A stretch of 64,000 nucleotides of DNA from Ketobacter sp. MCCC 1A13808 (GTDB taxonomy: Bacteria; Pseudomonadota; Gammaproteobacteria; Pseudomonadales; Ketobacteraceae). Location of the stretch: assembly GCF_009746715.1 (NCBI RefSeq), contig NZ_VRKW01000015.1, positions 1 through 64,000 on the forward strand, given 5' to 3'. A model generated the notes under the pieces. That model saw nothing but the letters and a program-made list of their open reading frames with translations, made no database searches and was not told where the DNA came from. Positions within the stretch are counted from its first letter, which is position 1; every line of letters begins with the position of its first letter. Below, one piece after another: positions 45,733 to 54,573 of the stretch. Both the position numbers and the translations under genes were made by a program.

Positions 45733-46803
45733 ATGGCTAGAACGAAATTTACTATTGCGCAAGTAATCAGCAGGTTAATGTTGGCTAGTTGCTTCATGAC
45801 ACCGGGATTATCCTATGCTGCTGATATTATATGGAGCGGTTTTGCGTCGGTTGCTGCCGGACAAACATTGGGAAGCGATGATGCAGAGTATGTTGTTGAT
45901 AACGTCACCGGCGGTGCATACGATAATACATTGCGCTTCTTGCCGGAAAGTACAATGGCCATACAGGCTTTCGCCCAAGTAAACGAATCGGTTTCAGCAA
46001 CGGTACAAGCGGTAGCAAAAGGGTCAAATGAGAAAAGCTTTGATACTTCGTTTGAATGGGCATATGCCACGCTTGCTGTAACTGACAATACAAAGATCAA
46101 CTTTGGACGATTCCGCGCACCACTGTTCTATTATTCCGACTTTTTAGATACATCCTATGCCTACTATTGGTTAAGAGCCCCGACAGACATGTACGTTGCA
46201 CCATATTCAACAACGACGGGTGTTTCTCTGAACGATTTTCGCTATCTAGGTGACTTTGAATTATCCACACAGATTTGGACGGGGGAGGAGCAAATCGAGT
46301 TCCTGGGATCACCCGGTGAGCTGACTGACATGATAGGTATTAACTTTATGCTAGCTTACGATTGGATAAAGTTACGTGCTGTGTATAACACGATGGATTC
46401 AGCAATTGAAGGATTGGGCGTAGATACTAAATTAATTTATTCGGCATATGCCGTGATCGCAGACTATGAAAATTTCAAGTTTAGAAGTGAATACGGAAAT
46501 CTTGAGGATAATGACACCGGCTTAGAGGATAAATTTGGGTATGCTTCGGTGGGATACACTATGGGCAATTTTACACCCCATTATACCTATTCTGAGCAAG
46601 ATAGAGCCGCTTTCTTTCTCGCAGAAACGGAAACTCACACAATAGGGATACGCTGGGACTATTTGCCCGGTACAGCGTTTAAATTGGAGTACTCAGAATC
46701 TACAACTGAAGCAACTCCATGTGATCCTATGAGCGGGATGTGCCTTCCTCCGCAAGAAACCAAAATTGAAGTAGTCGCCGCAGCAATTGACTTAGTATTT
46801 TAG
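45733..46803 (+). CDS. Outer-membrane beta-barrel porin-like protein (module 1)
   Basis: 356 residues. A signal peptide (ending MTPGLSYAAD) is followed by alternating strands and a C-terminal aromatic (AAIDLVF), the outer-membrane insertion signature. The central block FEWAYATLAVTDNTKINFGR and YYWLRAPTDMY parallels LEWAFLRYRLSPDWTIRAGR and YLWTRPPPEFY of the product of 58783-60066, so the two are paralogues. Ribosome site GGAG 8 bases upstream. It forms a two-gene unit with the PstS-like protein 13 bases downstream. Probably a channel or sensor-associated porin; the substrate is unknown. Confidence 0.75.
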   Translation: MARTKFTIAQVISRLMLASCFMTPGLSYAADIIWSGFASVAAGQTLGSDDAEYVVDNVTGGAYDNTLRFLPESTMAIQAFAQVNESVSATVQAVAKGSNEKSFDTSFEWAYATLAVTDNTKINFGRFRAPLFYYSDFLDTSYAYYWLRAPTDMYVAPYSTTTGVSLNDFRYLGDFELSTQIWTGEEQIEFLGSPGELTDMIGINFMLAYDWIKLRAVYNTMDSAIEGLGVDTKLIYSAYAVIADYENFKFRSEYGNLEDNDTGLEDKFGYASVGYTMGNFTPHYTYSEQDRAAFFLAETETHTIGIRWDYLPGTAFKLEYSESTTEATPCDPMSGMCLPPQETKIEVVAAAIDLVF

Positions 46804-46816
46804 AGAGGGGATTAAT

Positions 46817-47248
46817 ATGATTAGATTCAATATAACGGCTACTTTAGTAGCTTGTATTATATCATTTCTTTCTTCCCATTCCTTTGCCGATGTAGTCGTG
46901 ATTGTAAACCCAAGTAATTCTGTATCAGAGCTCAATGATAAGTGGCTTGGTGCCATATTCTTAGGGAAGAAAACGAAATTTCCGGACGGTAGCTCGGCTG
47001 TACCTATTGAACAGCAACCGGGTACGTCAGCCCGGGATAAATTTAATGAGAAAATTCTTGAAAAGAATGAAGGACAGTTGAGAGCATATTGGTCTCAGCG
47101 GATTTTTACGGGTAAAGGTCAACCACCCAAAACTGTCAACGGGAGCGCTGACGTAAAGAAGCTGGTATCGGAGAATCCAGTATTCATTGGGTATATTGAT
47201 GCATCAGAAATTGATGATACGGTAAAAGTTATCCGAAAGCTTGAATAG
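46817..47248 (+). CDS. Short PstS-like periplasmic protein (module 1)
   Basis: 143 residues, ATG with GAGAGGGG upstream. Signal peptide cleaved after SHSFA, then DVVVIVNPSNSVSELNDKWL, IFLGKKTKFPDGSSAVPI and a C-terminal VSENPVFIGYIDASEID, features of the small phosphate-binding-protein-like (PBP-like) domain with only one lobe. The paralogue at 58358-58786 has the same layout and genomic partner. Family members commonly accompany porins and signal proteins; the ligand has not been settled. Here no output gene follows, as the next gene is on the other strand. Confidence 0.75.
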   Translation: MIRFNITATLVACIISFLSSHSFADVVVIVNPSNSVSELNDKWLGAIFLGKKTKFPDGSSAVPIEQQPGTSARDKFNEKILEKNEGQLRAYWSQRIFTGKGQPPKTVNGSADVKKLVSENPVFIGYIDASEIDDTVKVIRKLE

Positions 47249-47451
47249 AAATTTCCATTCAAACTTTTATAGCTCACCTTTGGAATATGAATTTAAGGTA
47301 TACCTACAGAAGCGGTCCTAGATTCCCATCTTCAGCTATAAGTTACTGTAATATTTGAATAATAGTTGTTTTTTGAAAAAGCCGATAATGAGGAATATCG
47401 GATATATCATACGTCTCTAAAACCGGACTAATCGCGCTGTGCGATACGCAT

Positions 47452-48702
47452 CTAATCGGCAATCCGTTCAAAACGTAATAACGCATACTCTCTTAGTCGA
47501 TCGATAAAGCGTTGGTCAAACACGGTGGCAGGCGTCCAAAATCCACCTTTGCGTCCAACCTTGATATTGTCTTCAACATGATCCACTGCGAGACTGATCG
47601 CCGCCTGTCCCAGCATTTTGCTCGTGGTCCCATAACCAGGGTCCCGATCTCCGGTTACTTTAATTTTAATTACTTCTCCCGTTTCCGATTGCCCCCAGAA
47701 ACGTAAATCGAAGCGCCCTTCTTTCCGCTCTTTGCGGCTCGGGCCTTCACCCGATTTTGGTAACCAAACTCGTTTCATCAACCCCCGCAGCGGCTTTATC
47801 GCCGCGCTAACAAATAGCCCGCCTATACCGGCAACAACCGCGATGGCCCTTACTCGACCGTTTATGCCCTGCCCCGTCAACATGGCTTCATTATACGAAA
47901 AGCCTTTCCCATAGCCGTTGTCCGACAGAGCATTGCTGCGGTGAACCACACTTTCATTAATCGACGCCATTACAAAAGGAGCGATCCAGCTATTAAAATC
48001 CTCGTCAAACTCAGCGTTTTTAACTCTATGTTGGCGAACAGTGAACCCGTGGTTTTTCGGGCACAGTGAATAAGGATCGTTTAGCTCGCGTTGTATATTT
48101 TCATCTTTCGACGCCCTTTTAAACACGTCGATTAAGCTCGCCACTGTGCCACCCGACATCCCGCCTTTAAGAGATTTAACCCGCATTTTAATATGGGCGA
48201 CTGGCACGCCTGATTTCTGAAGGGCTTGTTGTTGTAAATAGTAGACCCCCATATCCGACGGAATAGAATCGAAGCCACAACAATTAACAATCCTGGATCC
48301 GGATTTTTGCGCCTCGGCTTGATATTTTTCCAGCATCTGCTTGATCCAATGTGTCTCACCACTCAAATCGCAATAATCTGTGCCACTTTCAACACAACTC
48401 TTTATGACTGTTTCACCATGCAATGCGTAAGGGCCCACCGTAGATATCACGACGCGAGTCTGCTTACACAACGTGGTTAATTCGGCTTCATTGCTTGCAT
48501 CAGCGACTAGAATGGGTAGAGTCCTGCCCTCTTCCCCCAGGCTTTCCCTCAAATTTTTTAGCTTTTCCAAAGACCTGCCGGCTATAGCCCAATGCAGGGA
48601 TTCCCGGTTATTCGAAAAGTACTGTACCAGGTAGCTCGTGAGAATTTGACCGACAAAACTGGTCGCTCCAAACACTACGATATCAAACGTTTTGTTCTCC
48701 AT
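47452..48702 (-). CDS. Saccharopine dehydrogenase-like NAD(P)-binding protein (trans-acting enoyl reductase type)
   Basis: 416 residues, ATG. N-terminal Rossmann motif VFGATSFVGQILTSYL, then RVVISTVGPYALHGE and NCCGFDSIPSDMGVYYLQQQ, the signature of the saccharopine dehydrogenase-related family that includes mycobacterial trans-acting enoyl reductases. The usual length is about 400-420. Role in lipid modification or carotenoid-like reduction is possible; the reaction in proteobacteria is unknown. It stands alone on the minus strand with no operon partner. Confidence 0.8.
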   Translation of the reverse strand: MENKTFDIVVFGATSFVGQILTSYLVQYFSNNRESLHWAIAGRSLEKLKNLRESLGEEGRTLPILVADASNEAELTTLCKQTRVVISTVGPYALHGETVIKSCVESGTDYCDLSGETHWIKQMLEKYQAEAQKSGSRIVNCCGFDSIPSDMGVYYLQQQALQKSGVPVAHIKMRVKSLKGGMSGGTVASLIDVFKRASKDENIQRELNDPYSLCPKNHGFTVRQHRVKNAEFDEDFNSWIAPFVMASINESVVHRSNALSDNGYGKGFSYNEAMLTGQGINGRVRAIAVVAGIGGLFVSAAIKPLRGLMKRVWLPKSGEGPSRKERKEGRFDLRFWGQSETGEVIKIKVTGDRDPGYGTTSKMLGQAAISLAVDHVEDNIKVGRKGGFWTPATVFDQRFIDRLREYALLRFERIAD

Positions 48703-49052
48703 ACTCGGTGCCTATCCATAGATTAATACGAAAAGTGAATTTGCATACTATCTTCGCTCTGCGAAATCTGAGCCAATCTGAGTTCATCGTAGAGCGATCT
48801 GGATTCATTATCGAAATCTGAAAATTCAACGCTGCCATCTCTACTCAAGGCAGAACCGAAAACCGAACAGAATAGGCCGATGCGATTCGTATAACCCTTA
48901 CTTTCTGCGATCGTCAAACTGCGATCAAAATAGAAACAATTTGCGCCTCACTCTTTATAGTTTTTTCAAATTTTTGAAAATATTTCAGATAGTAGGACGT
49001 GGTCTCAGGTAAATACGTAATCAATATAGTGCCATTAGCAGCGCCATAGAAT

Positions 49053-49068
49053 TGGCCCCAAAATTGCG
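49053..49068 (+). promoter_or_regulatory. Sigma-54-like promoter of the stress-protein gene
   Basis: TGGCCC-CAAAA-TTGCG has the GG and GC of the -24/-12 elements separated by exactly 10 bases, and lies 57 bases before the ATG at 49125. A ribosome site (CGGAGG) follows at suitable distance. No activator site was located. Chance matches to this motif are common, so confidence is moderate. Confidence 0.5.
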
Positions 49069-49124
49069 ACTAAATAAACGAGAACAACAAACTGGAAGTA
49101 AATCTAAACAATCGGAGGTTTGAT

Positions 49125-49589
49125 ATGAGTAAGTCTACAAGAAAGGAACTTTGGGAAGCTTTGGATGATAGTCCCTTCATCATGATTGGCCTCAACGCGA
49201 ACGACGAACATAGCGAGCCAATGACCGTGCAACTGGATAAAAACGCAGATAGCGAATTCTGGATTTTCACGACCAAGACCAACCGGATAGCGCAAGGCGG
49301 GCCCGCGATGGCTCAGTTCTCTAGCAAAAATCATAAAGTATTCGCCTGTATATCAGGCACTTTGAAAACGGAAGATAACCCACAAATAGTCGATAAGTTC
49401 TGGTCAAATCCCGTCGACTCCTGGTATGAACTTGGCCGCGATGACCCGAGCCTTTGCGTAATGCGTTTTGAATTAAAGGATGCCGAGGTTTGGACCGTCC
49501 ATCCCGGTATTAAGGGCATGTTTAAATTGTTCACAAATAACGACGTGCAGCCCGAAGAAATGGGTAAGCATGAGAAAATCGCCTTGTAA
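49125..49589 (+). CDS. Pyridoxamine 5'-phosphate oxidase-like FMN-binding general stress protein
   Basis: 154 residues, ATG with CGGAGG 7 bases upstream. Split-barrel flavin-binding fold of the general stress protein 26 type: ELWEALDDSPFIMIGLNAND, EFWIFTTKTNRIAQGG, FSSKNHKVFACISGTL and KFWSNPVDSWYELGRDDPSL. Binds FMN or a related flavin, redox role uncertain. The first gene of a stress-related group on both strands; its sigma-54-like promoter suggests induction under nutrient or envelope stress (inference). Confidence 0.85.
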   Translation: MSKSTRKELWEALDDSPFIMIGLNANDEHSEPMTVQLDKNADSEFWIFTTKTNRIAQGGPAMAQFSSKNHKVFACISGTLKTEDNPQIVDKFWSNPVDSWYELGRDDPSLCVMRFELKDAEVWTVHPGIKGMFKLFTNNDVQPEEMGKHEKIAL

Positions 49590-49698
49590 ATTTCCATATG
49601 CCCATTGAATAGAAAAAGGCACCCTAGCGAAATTATCCTGGAGCCGCAACAGCAAAGACAGACTTTACTGATGCGGCTACTCATTTAGTTTCCATTTA

Positions 49699-50601
49699 TT
49701 AGGGTAGGTGACCTCCCCCAGTAACCCCCATCACTTCTGCAGTAACGTAACTCGATTCCTGAGAAGCAAGATAGACGTACATAGGTGCGAGTTCCGCTGG
49801 CTGCCCGGGACGACCCATAGGAACACCCTGACCAAAATTTTCTATCTTTTCAGGGCGCTGTCCCCCACTTTGCTGCAATGGTGTCCAAATAGGGCCGGGG
49901 GCGACAGCGTTTACCCGTATTCCCTCGTTAATTAGCATTTTTGCGAGGCTTTTGGTAAAACCGGTAATCGCGCTTTTGCTGGACGCGTAATCAAGCAAAC
50001 CGGCGGAGGGCTGGTAGGATTGGATAGACGTCGTATTAATGATACTCGACCCTTTTGGCATGTGAGGCACAGCAGCCTTAGTAATCCAAAACATTGAAAA
50101 TACGTTGGTAGCGTAGGTTTTTTGAAATTGCTCTGAGGTTAAATCAGCCAATTTTTCTACGTAGTATTGTTGAGCTGCATTGTTAACGAGGATATCGATA
50201 GATCCAAGTCTATCTACAGCAAAATGGACCAGCTCTTTGCAAAATTCTTCATTAGAAATATCGCCAACAATTGAGCATACCTTCACTCCGCTATCTGCTA
50301 AATATTGCTCGGTTTCTTTGCCGTCGGTTTCCTCACTCTCCAGATAAGTCAAAACCAAATCCGCTCCCTCTCGGGCAAAGGCAATTGCCACTGCCCTTCC
50401 AATTCCAGAGTCTCCGCCTGTAATTAAGGCTTTACGTCCAGTTAACCTGCCCGACCCTTTATACGATCTCTCTCCGTGATCCGCTTTAGGTTGTAACAGC
50501 GTATCAAGCCCTGGATCGGGTTGTGATGAATCGTATTTTGTCTCAGATAAATCATACTGAGATCGGGGGTCCTGCATAAAGTGTTGATTTTTTCTGTCCA
50601 T
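49699..50601 (-). CDS. SDR family oxidoreductase, YghA/general stress type
   Basis: 300 residues, ATG. The N-terminal extension with DPRSQYDL and GSGRLTGRKALITGGDSGIG (TGGxSGIG cofactor motif), NNAAQQ and YASSKSAITGFTKSLA (Tyr/Lys) is characteristic of the YghA/YdaD group often found in stress regulons. C-terminal PGPIWTPLQ and ESSYVTAEVMGVTGG complete the family signature. NADP-dependent reduction of a carbonyl, possibly toxic aldehydes or sugars. Convergent with the flavin-binding stress gene upstream. Confidence 0.85.
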   Translation of the reverse strand: MDRKNQHFMQDPRSQYDLSETKYDSSQPDPGLDTLLQPKADHGERSYKGSGRLTGRKALITGGDSGIGRAVAIAFAREGADLVLTYLESEETDGKETEQYLADSGVKVCSIVGDISNEEFCKELVHFAVDRLGSIDILVNNAAQQYYVEKLADLTSEQFQKTYATNVFSMFWITKAAVPHMPKGSSIINTTSIQSYQPSAGLLDYASSKSAITGFTKSLAKMLINEGIRVNAVAPGPIWTPLQQSGGQRPEKIENFGQGVPMGRPGQPAELAPMYVYLASQESSYVTAEVMGVTGGGHLP

Positions 50602-50904
50602 GATTACGTCCTGTAAATTGTATCAATTAATATCGTAAATAGTTTCATTGTTACCGTGGAATCACGATAACAGCTGACCGCTTTCAATCTCCATACCAAT
50701 TCGCACGCGTGATGAATAAATTAATTCCTTGGGAGAGAAGAATCCTTAAGTTTCAGAAAGCAAAAAAGCATCGGATCAGGAGTCCGGAATTTGTTGGCAC
50801 ATTACTTGTATCGCCATAGCTATCACCGAGCGCCACATGACGAACCGACATGGTTCGCTTTTACCAGCAACGCAAACAAGAAAACCAAAGAAGGATAATG
50901 GGTT
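50602..50904. other. Divergent intergenic region of the stress cluster
   Basis: About 300 bases between divergent genes. The half toward 50905 contains the sigma-54-like element at 50795-50810 and an AAGGA ribosome site (50890-50894); the half toward 50601 shows no clear sigma-70 elements. No ORF or repeat was recognised. Confidence 0.4.
50795..50810 (+). promoter_or_regulatory. Sigma-54-like promoter of the MBL-rhodanese gene
   Basis: TGGCAC-ATTAC-TTGTA fits the -24/-12 consensus except for T instead of C in the -12 GC. It lies about 95 bases before the ATG at 50905. A second sigma-54-like promoter lies 1.7 kb away upstream of another stress gene. Confidence 0.45.
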
Positions 50905-52272
50905 ATGGAACTACTATCTTTTAAGACGCCAGAAATAGCGCACTTCGCTTATCTACTTTCAGATGGCCATAATGCCGCTCTGATTGACCCGAGACGCGAC
51001 ACGCAAGAATACCTAAAAGCAGCAAGAGAGCGGGGAGTGCAAATCCGATACATATTTGAGACCCACCGCCAGGAAGATTTCGTCATGGGTTCTACCTTTC
51101 TAGCTCAACAAACAGGAGCACAAATTGTTAATGGCACCCATGAGCTCTTCGGCCACGGGGATCTCCGTCTAGAAGATGGCGAGCACGTCACACTGGGTTC
51201 TTTAAAACTACGTGCATTGCATACGCCGGGGCACACTCCAGAAAGCATGTGTTATGCAATATACGAATCTGAAGGTAATAAGCCCGCCTGGGGAGTTTTC
51301 ACAGGCGACACCTTATTTTTCGGAACAACAGGACGAACAGATCTAACCGACCGAAATAAATCCGTTGAAAATGCAGCCATTCTTTATGATTCAGTTCATT
51401 CTAAATTATCGGGGTTGGGGGATACGGCTTTAATACTCCCGGCCCACGGTCCAGGTTCCGTCTGCGGTAGTGGGATGGCTTCGCGCCCTTCTTCAACCCT
51501 TGGTGTTGAAAAAAAAGAAAACGATGTGTTCACACTAAGCCGGCAAGAGTTCGCCAACAAAAAAGGAAGTGAACAATTGTCCCGACCTCCCTTCTTTCGG
51601 CATATGGAAAAAGTGAATCTGGAAGGTGGAATAGCACCGGTAAACAGCACAGGTACAATTCAAATAGTCGATGTTGATACTATTCGAGAAAAAAATAAGG
51701 AAACACTTGTCTACGATACGAGAGAACCGGAAGCTTACGCGGGTGGCCACGTTAGCGATAGTTATAGTATATGGCTAGGCGGGTTACCCGTTTTCGGTGG
51801 GTGGGTGGCGGATAAAAATTCTGAGATTTATTTGATTACCGACCGCGAGAGCGATATCGATACCGCCGTCACTTATCTTTCCCGAATCGGGATCGACAAT
51901 GTGAAAGGTGCATTGGCCGGCGGATTCGGAAATTGGCGAAAATCTGGAGCGCCAATATCGACTAGCGGCACTATCTCAGCACAGGAACTAAAGGATGATC
52001 CGCTATCATTCCAGATTCTGGATGTCCGCGAGAAAGACGAATTCATCAAGGGGCATATTCCCGGATCTGAAAATATTTTCGTCGGCCATTTACTCCATAA
52101 ACTGGATGAGCTTGATTTTGATAAAAGTCGTCCAGTGATAGTGACCTGTGGCGTGGGACACAGGGCTGGGCTTGGCGTCAGTATTCTTCGCCGCGGAGGT
52201 TATAAAGATGTCCGCAACCTGTTGGGTGGAATGTCTGCATGGAATCAGTTGAATTTAGCCACGATTCAGTAA
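50905..52272 (+). CDS. Metallo-beta-lactamase fold protein with two rhodanese domains
   Basis: 455 residues. N-terminal MBL-fold hydrolase resembling persulfide dioxygenases (HTPGHTPES, FTGDTLFFGTTGRTDL, LPAHGPGS), then two rhodanese modules: VYDTREPEAYAGGHVSDSYS and LDVREKDEFIKGHIPGSENI with VTCGVGHRAG. The first MBL metal motif reads ETHRQEDF in place of ETHxHxDH, so two of the expected metal ligands are missing, while the later His and Asp remain. Only the second rhodanese loop keeps the active Cys (CGVGHR). Sulfur transfer or persulfide handling is likely; whether the MBL domain is catalytic is doubtful. Leads a plus-strand cluster with small unknown proteins. Confidence 0.85.
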   Translation: MELLSFKTPEIAHFAYLLSDGHNAALIDPRRDTQEYLKAARERGVQIRYIFETHRQEDFVMGSTFLAQQTGAQIVNGTHELFGHGDLRLEDGEHVTLGSLKLRALHTPGHTPESMCYAIYESEGNKPAWGVFTGDTLFFGTTGRTDLTDRNKSVENAAILYDSVHSKLSGLGDTALILPAHGPGSVCGSGMASRPSSTLGVEKKENDVFTLSRQEFANKKGSEQLSRPPFFRHMEKVNLEGGIAPVNSTGTIQIVDVDTIREKNKETLVYDTREPEAYAGGHVSDSYSIWLGGLPVFGGWVADKNSEIYLITDRESDIDTAVTYLSRIGIDNVKGALAGGFGNWRKSGAPISTSGTISAQELKDDPLSFQILDVREKDEFIKGHIPGSENIFVGHLLHKLDELDFDKSRPVIVTCGVGHRAGLGVSILRRGGYKDVRNLLGGMSAWNQLNLATIQ

Positions 52273-52301
52273 CTAAAAACGCATTATAGAAGTGAATAAA
52301 C

Positions 52302-53156
52302 GTGAACGACATAACTATGGAAGACACGTCAGCGCGCCCGATTGATGGACCGCTGAATAGCCTCAATAAACAGTTCCATGATCAGTTACTCATTGTGACT
52401 GGCAGTACACGTCAGCGACTGGACAACGGGAGCATACCGGTCGTTGTCCGTCTCGACAGCCGGATTGTTCTTGCCAAAGGTAGGAGCCGTTCGGTCTTTA
52501 CTATTAATGACACTTACTACCATCAATTAAAGGCTCTAGCCCACATTCCGCTTTTTTTATTTCTAAGCGCGCTAAATGGAAACACAAGCGAGCGTGAAAA
52601 AAATCAAGTAATGACTGCCCTGTCTGACATTCGAACGGATGAAAATTTCACCGCTGCGGACCTTTCCCCCATTCAGGACGCAGTGCAAACTTTAGTCAAC
52701 TCTTCCGAATGGCCGTTAATGGAGTACGTAGCTGTCAGGAAATTTAACCGCACGTTACAGCCCGCGTTTCAATCTCTCATCGCATTAGCTGCGAAAGACG
52801 AAGCGGAACAAACCCTGAAGGCACTACACGATATCGACAATAAATTGAATGACCCGTACTTGTCTCAACAATGTTTCTATGTCGTTTGTGCTGGTCACCA
52901 GCCTAGATATAAATTGCTGGGTAAACAGATGTTTGAGCGTTGGATTTTTGAAAAGACAAAGTCTCATGAAGAAGTCGAAAGACGTGTGCTATACGGGGAA
53001 TCACTGGAGTCTGTTGACGCAGCGCGGGAGTTGGTCGTGACTCGATTGGTAAACGAGCTTATCGGGGAGGCATTCCTGAATAGCCCTTTAAGTATGAATC
53101 AAGACGTTCTTGGGCAAGCAGGTGAGTTAGCGGTGGAAGCCGTTTTTCGTGAATGA
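52302..53156 (+). CDS. Conserved-looking hypothetical protein
   Basis: 284 residues, GTG start 30 bases after the MBL-rhodanese gene; ATG 52317 (MEDTSARPIDG) is possible. Soluble and mostly helical with blocks such as RLDSRIVLAKGRSRSVFTIN, LFLFLSALNGNTSEREKNQV and NSPLSMNQDVLGQAGELAVE. No signal peptide or known domain is evident. The stop region overlaps another possible start (ATGA at 53153). Its position between the MBL-rhodanese gene and the ChaB gene suggests a stress-linked function, but I cannot name one. Confidence 0.6.
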   Translation: MNDITMEDTSARPIDGPLNSLNKQFHDQLLIVTGSTRQRLDNGSIPVVVRLDSRIVLAKGRSRSVFTINDTYYHQLKALAHIPLFLFLSALNGNTSEREKNQVMTALSDIRTDENFTAADLSPIQDAVQTLVNSSEWPLMEYVAVRKFNRTLQPAFQSLIALAAKDEAEQTLKALHDIDNKLNDPYLSQQCFYVVCAGHQPRYKLLGKQMFERWIFEKTKSHEEVERRVLYGESLESVDAARELVVTRLVNELIGEAFLNSPLSMNQDVLGQAGELAVEAVFRE

Positions 53157-53236
53157 ATATTAAAAATAGTCGGCACACTACACGCATCCTGTTCCAGCAT
53201 AACCTCAACATAGTTGACAAACAAAGGTATAAAACG

Positions 53237-53695
53237 ATGGCAGCGAAAACAGTCAGTTCCATAATCGAAATGAGCAGAACACTTCATAAAGATTTACTGA
53301 AAAAAATCCAAAATAAAGAAAGCGCGGTAAACGACACCCGGTTAAGTGCTGCACTTGAGTACTTGGAAACCCTTGAATCCAAGACCACAGAAATGATTGA
53401 AGAGGTTCCGAAGTCAAACAGGAAGAACATCATGGATACTTATATACGATACTACCCTGTCGATGAAGAGGATGAAGCCCAAGCCACATTAGAAAATGTG
53501 AACGCCAGTGATATCGATTCCTTAATGTTCGCGATGGTAAAAGTCCGTCAGAAACTGGTTAACATTTATGACTTTTGCACTACCGACGCCCAGATTCCAG
53601 AGGTAAAAAAACTAATGGAAAACATACGTGACTTTGAAGTTTCCAAACTCCATGAGATAAGCCGCCAATTGAACGAGTTTGAAATGCAAAGATAA
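53237..53695 (+). CDS. Hypothetical helical protein
   Basis: 152 residues from ATG 53237 (MAAKTVSSIIEMSRT), with AAAGG 10 bases upstream; a longer version from 53153 overlaps the previous gene by four bases and cannot be excluded. Nearly all helix with charged heptads (LLKKIQNKESAVNDTRLSAA, VKKLMENIRDFEVSKLHEIS), like four-helix-bundle stress proteins. No metal-binding motif was seen. It belongs to the same cluster as the ChaB gene. Confidence 0.55.
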   Translation: MAAKTVSSIIEMSRTLHKDLLKKIQNKESAVNDTRLSAALEYLETLESKTTEMIEEVPKSNRKNIMDTYIRYYPVDEEDEAQATLENVNASDIDSLMFAMVKVRQKLVNIYDFCTTDAQIPEVKKLMENIRDFEVSKLHEISRQLNEFEMQR

Positions 53696-53726
53696 CCCGG
53701 GATATTCCCGAAAGGAGGATAGTAAA

Positions 53727-53954
53727 ATGCCGTATCAAAACAAAACCGACCTTCCTGACCAAGTAAAGCAGCATCTCCCCTCACATGCCCAGGAAATTTA
53801 CAAGGAAGCGTTTAATAATGCCTGGGAGCAATACGCCGACAAGAAAGACCGCAAGGGTGATGATTCCCGAGAAGCCACCAGCCATAAGGTAGCTTGGTCT
53901 GCGGTGGAGAAAAGCTATCGCAAGAATTCATCGGGTAATTGGGTTAAAAATTAA
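53727..53954 (+). CDS. ChaB family protein
   Basis: 75 residues, ATG with AAAGGAGG at 53711. The ChaB signature is present: LPDQVKQHLPSHAQEIYKEA and AFNNAWEQYADKK, then KVAWSAVEKSYRK. ChaB proteins are small cation-transport-regulator-like or stress proteins of uncertain biochemical role. It closes the plus-strand cluster and converges on the thioredoxin gene with one base between. Confidence 0.85.
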   Translation: MPYQNKTDLPDQVKQHLPSHAQEIYKEAFNNAWEQYADKKDRKGDDSREATSHKVAWSAVEKSYRKNSSGNWVKN

Positions 53955-53955
53955 T

Positions 53956-54384
53956 TCATTCGGCAAACTGGCCCACGATCTGCTGAATCTGGGCAGCAGA
54001 AAGTGCCCCTGCCTGATCAAATTTCAATTTACCACCCACAAATAATTTGAAATTGGGGATACTGCGAACACCAAAGCGGGCAGCCAGTTGTTGCTCGGAT
54101 TCTGTGTTGACCTTTAACAAAATCGCCTTGCCTGCCAGGTTGGCGGCAGCCTTAGCGAATTCGGGCGCAACCATCTTGCATGGACCACACCACTCAGCCC
54201 AAAAATCCACTAAAACCGGTACAGCTGCATTATTAATTATGTCATCAAAATTGACAGCGTCCACGCTTACAGGACTAGCCTGGGGTGGTAACGGTTGCTT
54301 GCAGCTTCCACACTTGCCGGTGGCAGCAATATACCGAGCCGGAATACGGTTCTTTGATCTACAGTGGGTACAGGTTCTGATCAC
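53956..54384 (-). CDS. trxC: Thioredoxin 2
   Basis: 142 residues, ATG. N-terminal zinc-binding extension with two CxxC pairs (CTHCRSKNR, KCGSCKQ), diagnostic of TrxC, then a thioredoxin domain with active site FWAEWCGPCKM and cis-Pro region GVRSIPNFKLF. Cytoplasmic disulfide reductase, induced by oxidative stress in other proteobacteria. It fits the stress cluster and lies convergent to the ChaB gene. Confidence 0.95.
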   Translation of the reverse strand: MIRTCTHCRSKNRIPARYIAATGKCGSCKQPLPPQASPVSVDAVNFDDIINNAAVPVLVDFWAEWCGPCKMVAPEFAKAAANLAGKAILLKVNTESEQQLAARFGVRSIPNFKLFVGGKLKFDQAGALSAAQIQQIVGQFAE

Positions 54385-54573
54385 GCGTAGCCTCGTTGTT
54401 GTCTGTGTACTAAGCTCATGATATTGGGCCTTTCTACCTTGAATACAAGTTAATAGCTCGATGCCGGCTTCGGCTACCTGATTCTATTACCTTTTTGTGG
54501 CCCTTGTGTTTCAGCTTAAACATCCTGTATAAAAATGGAGGCGAACGATGATGAGTAAACCAGAGAGGTAAAC

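Noticed and set aside
48723-48917. 64-codon minus-strand ORF before the saccharopine dehydrogenase-like gene
   Set aside because: TTG start, no ribosome site, no recognised homologue; kept out although its position 20 bases before the next gene is suggestive.
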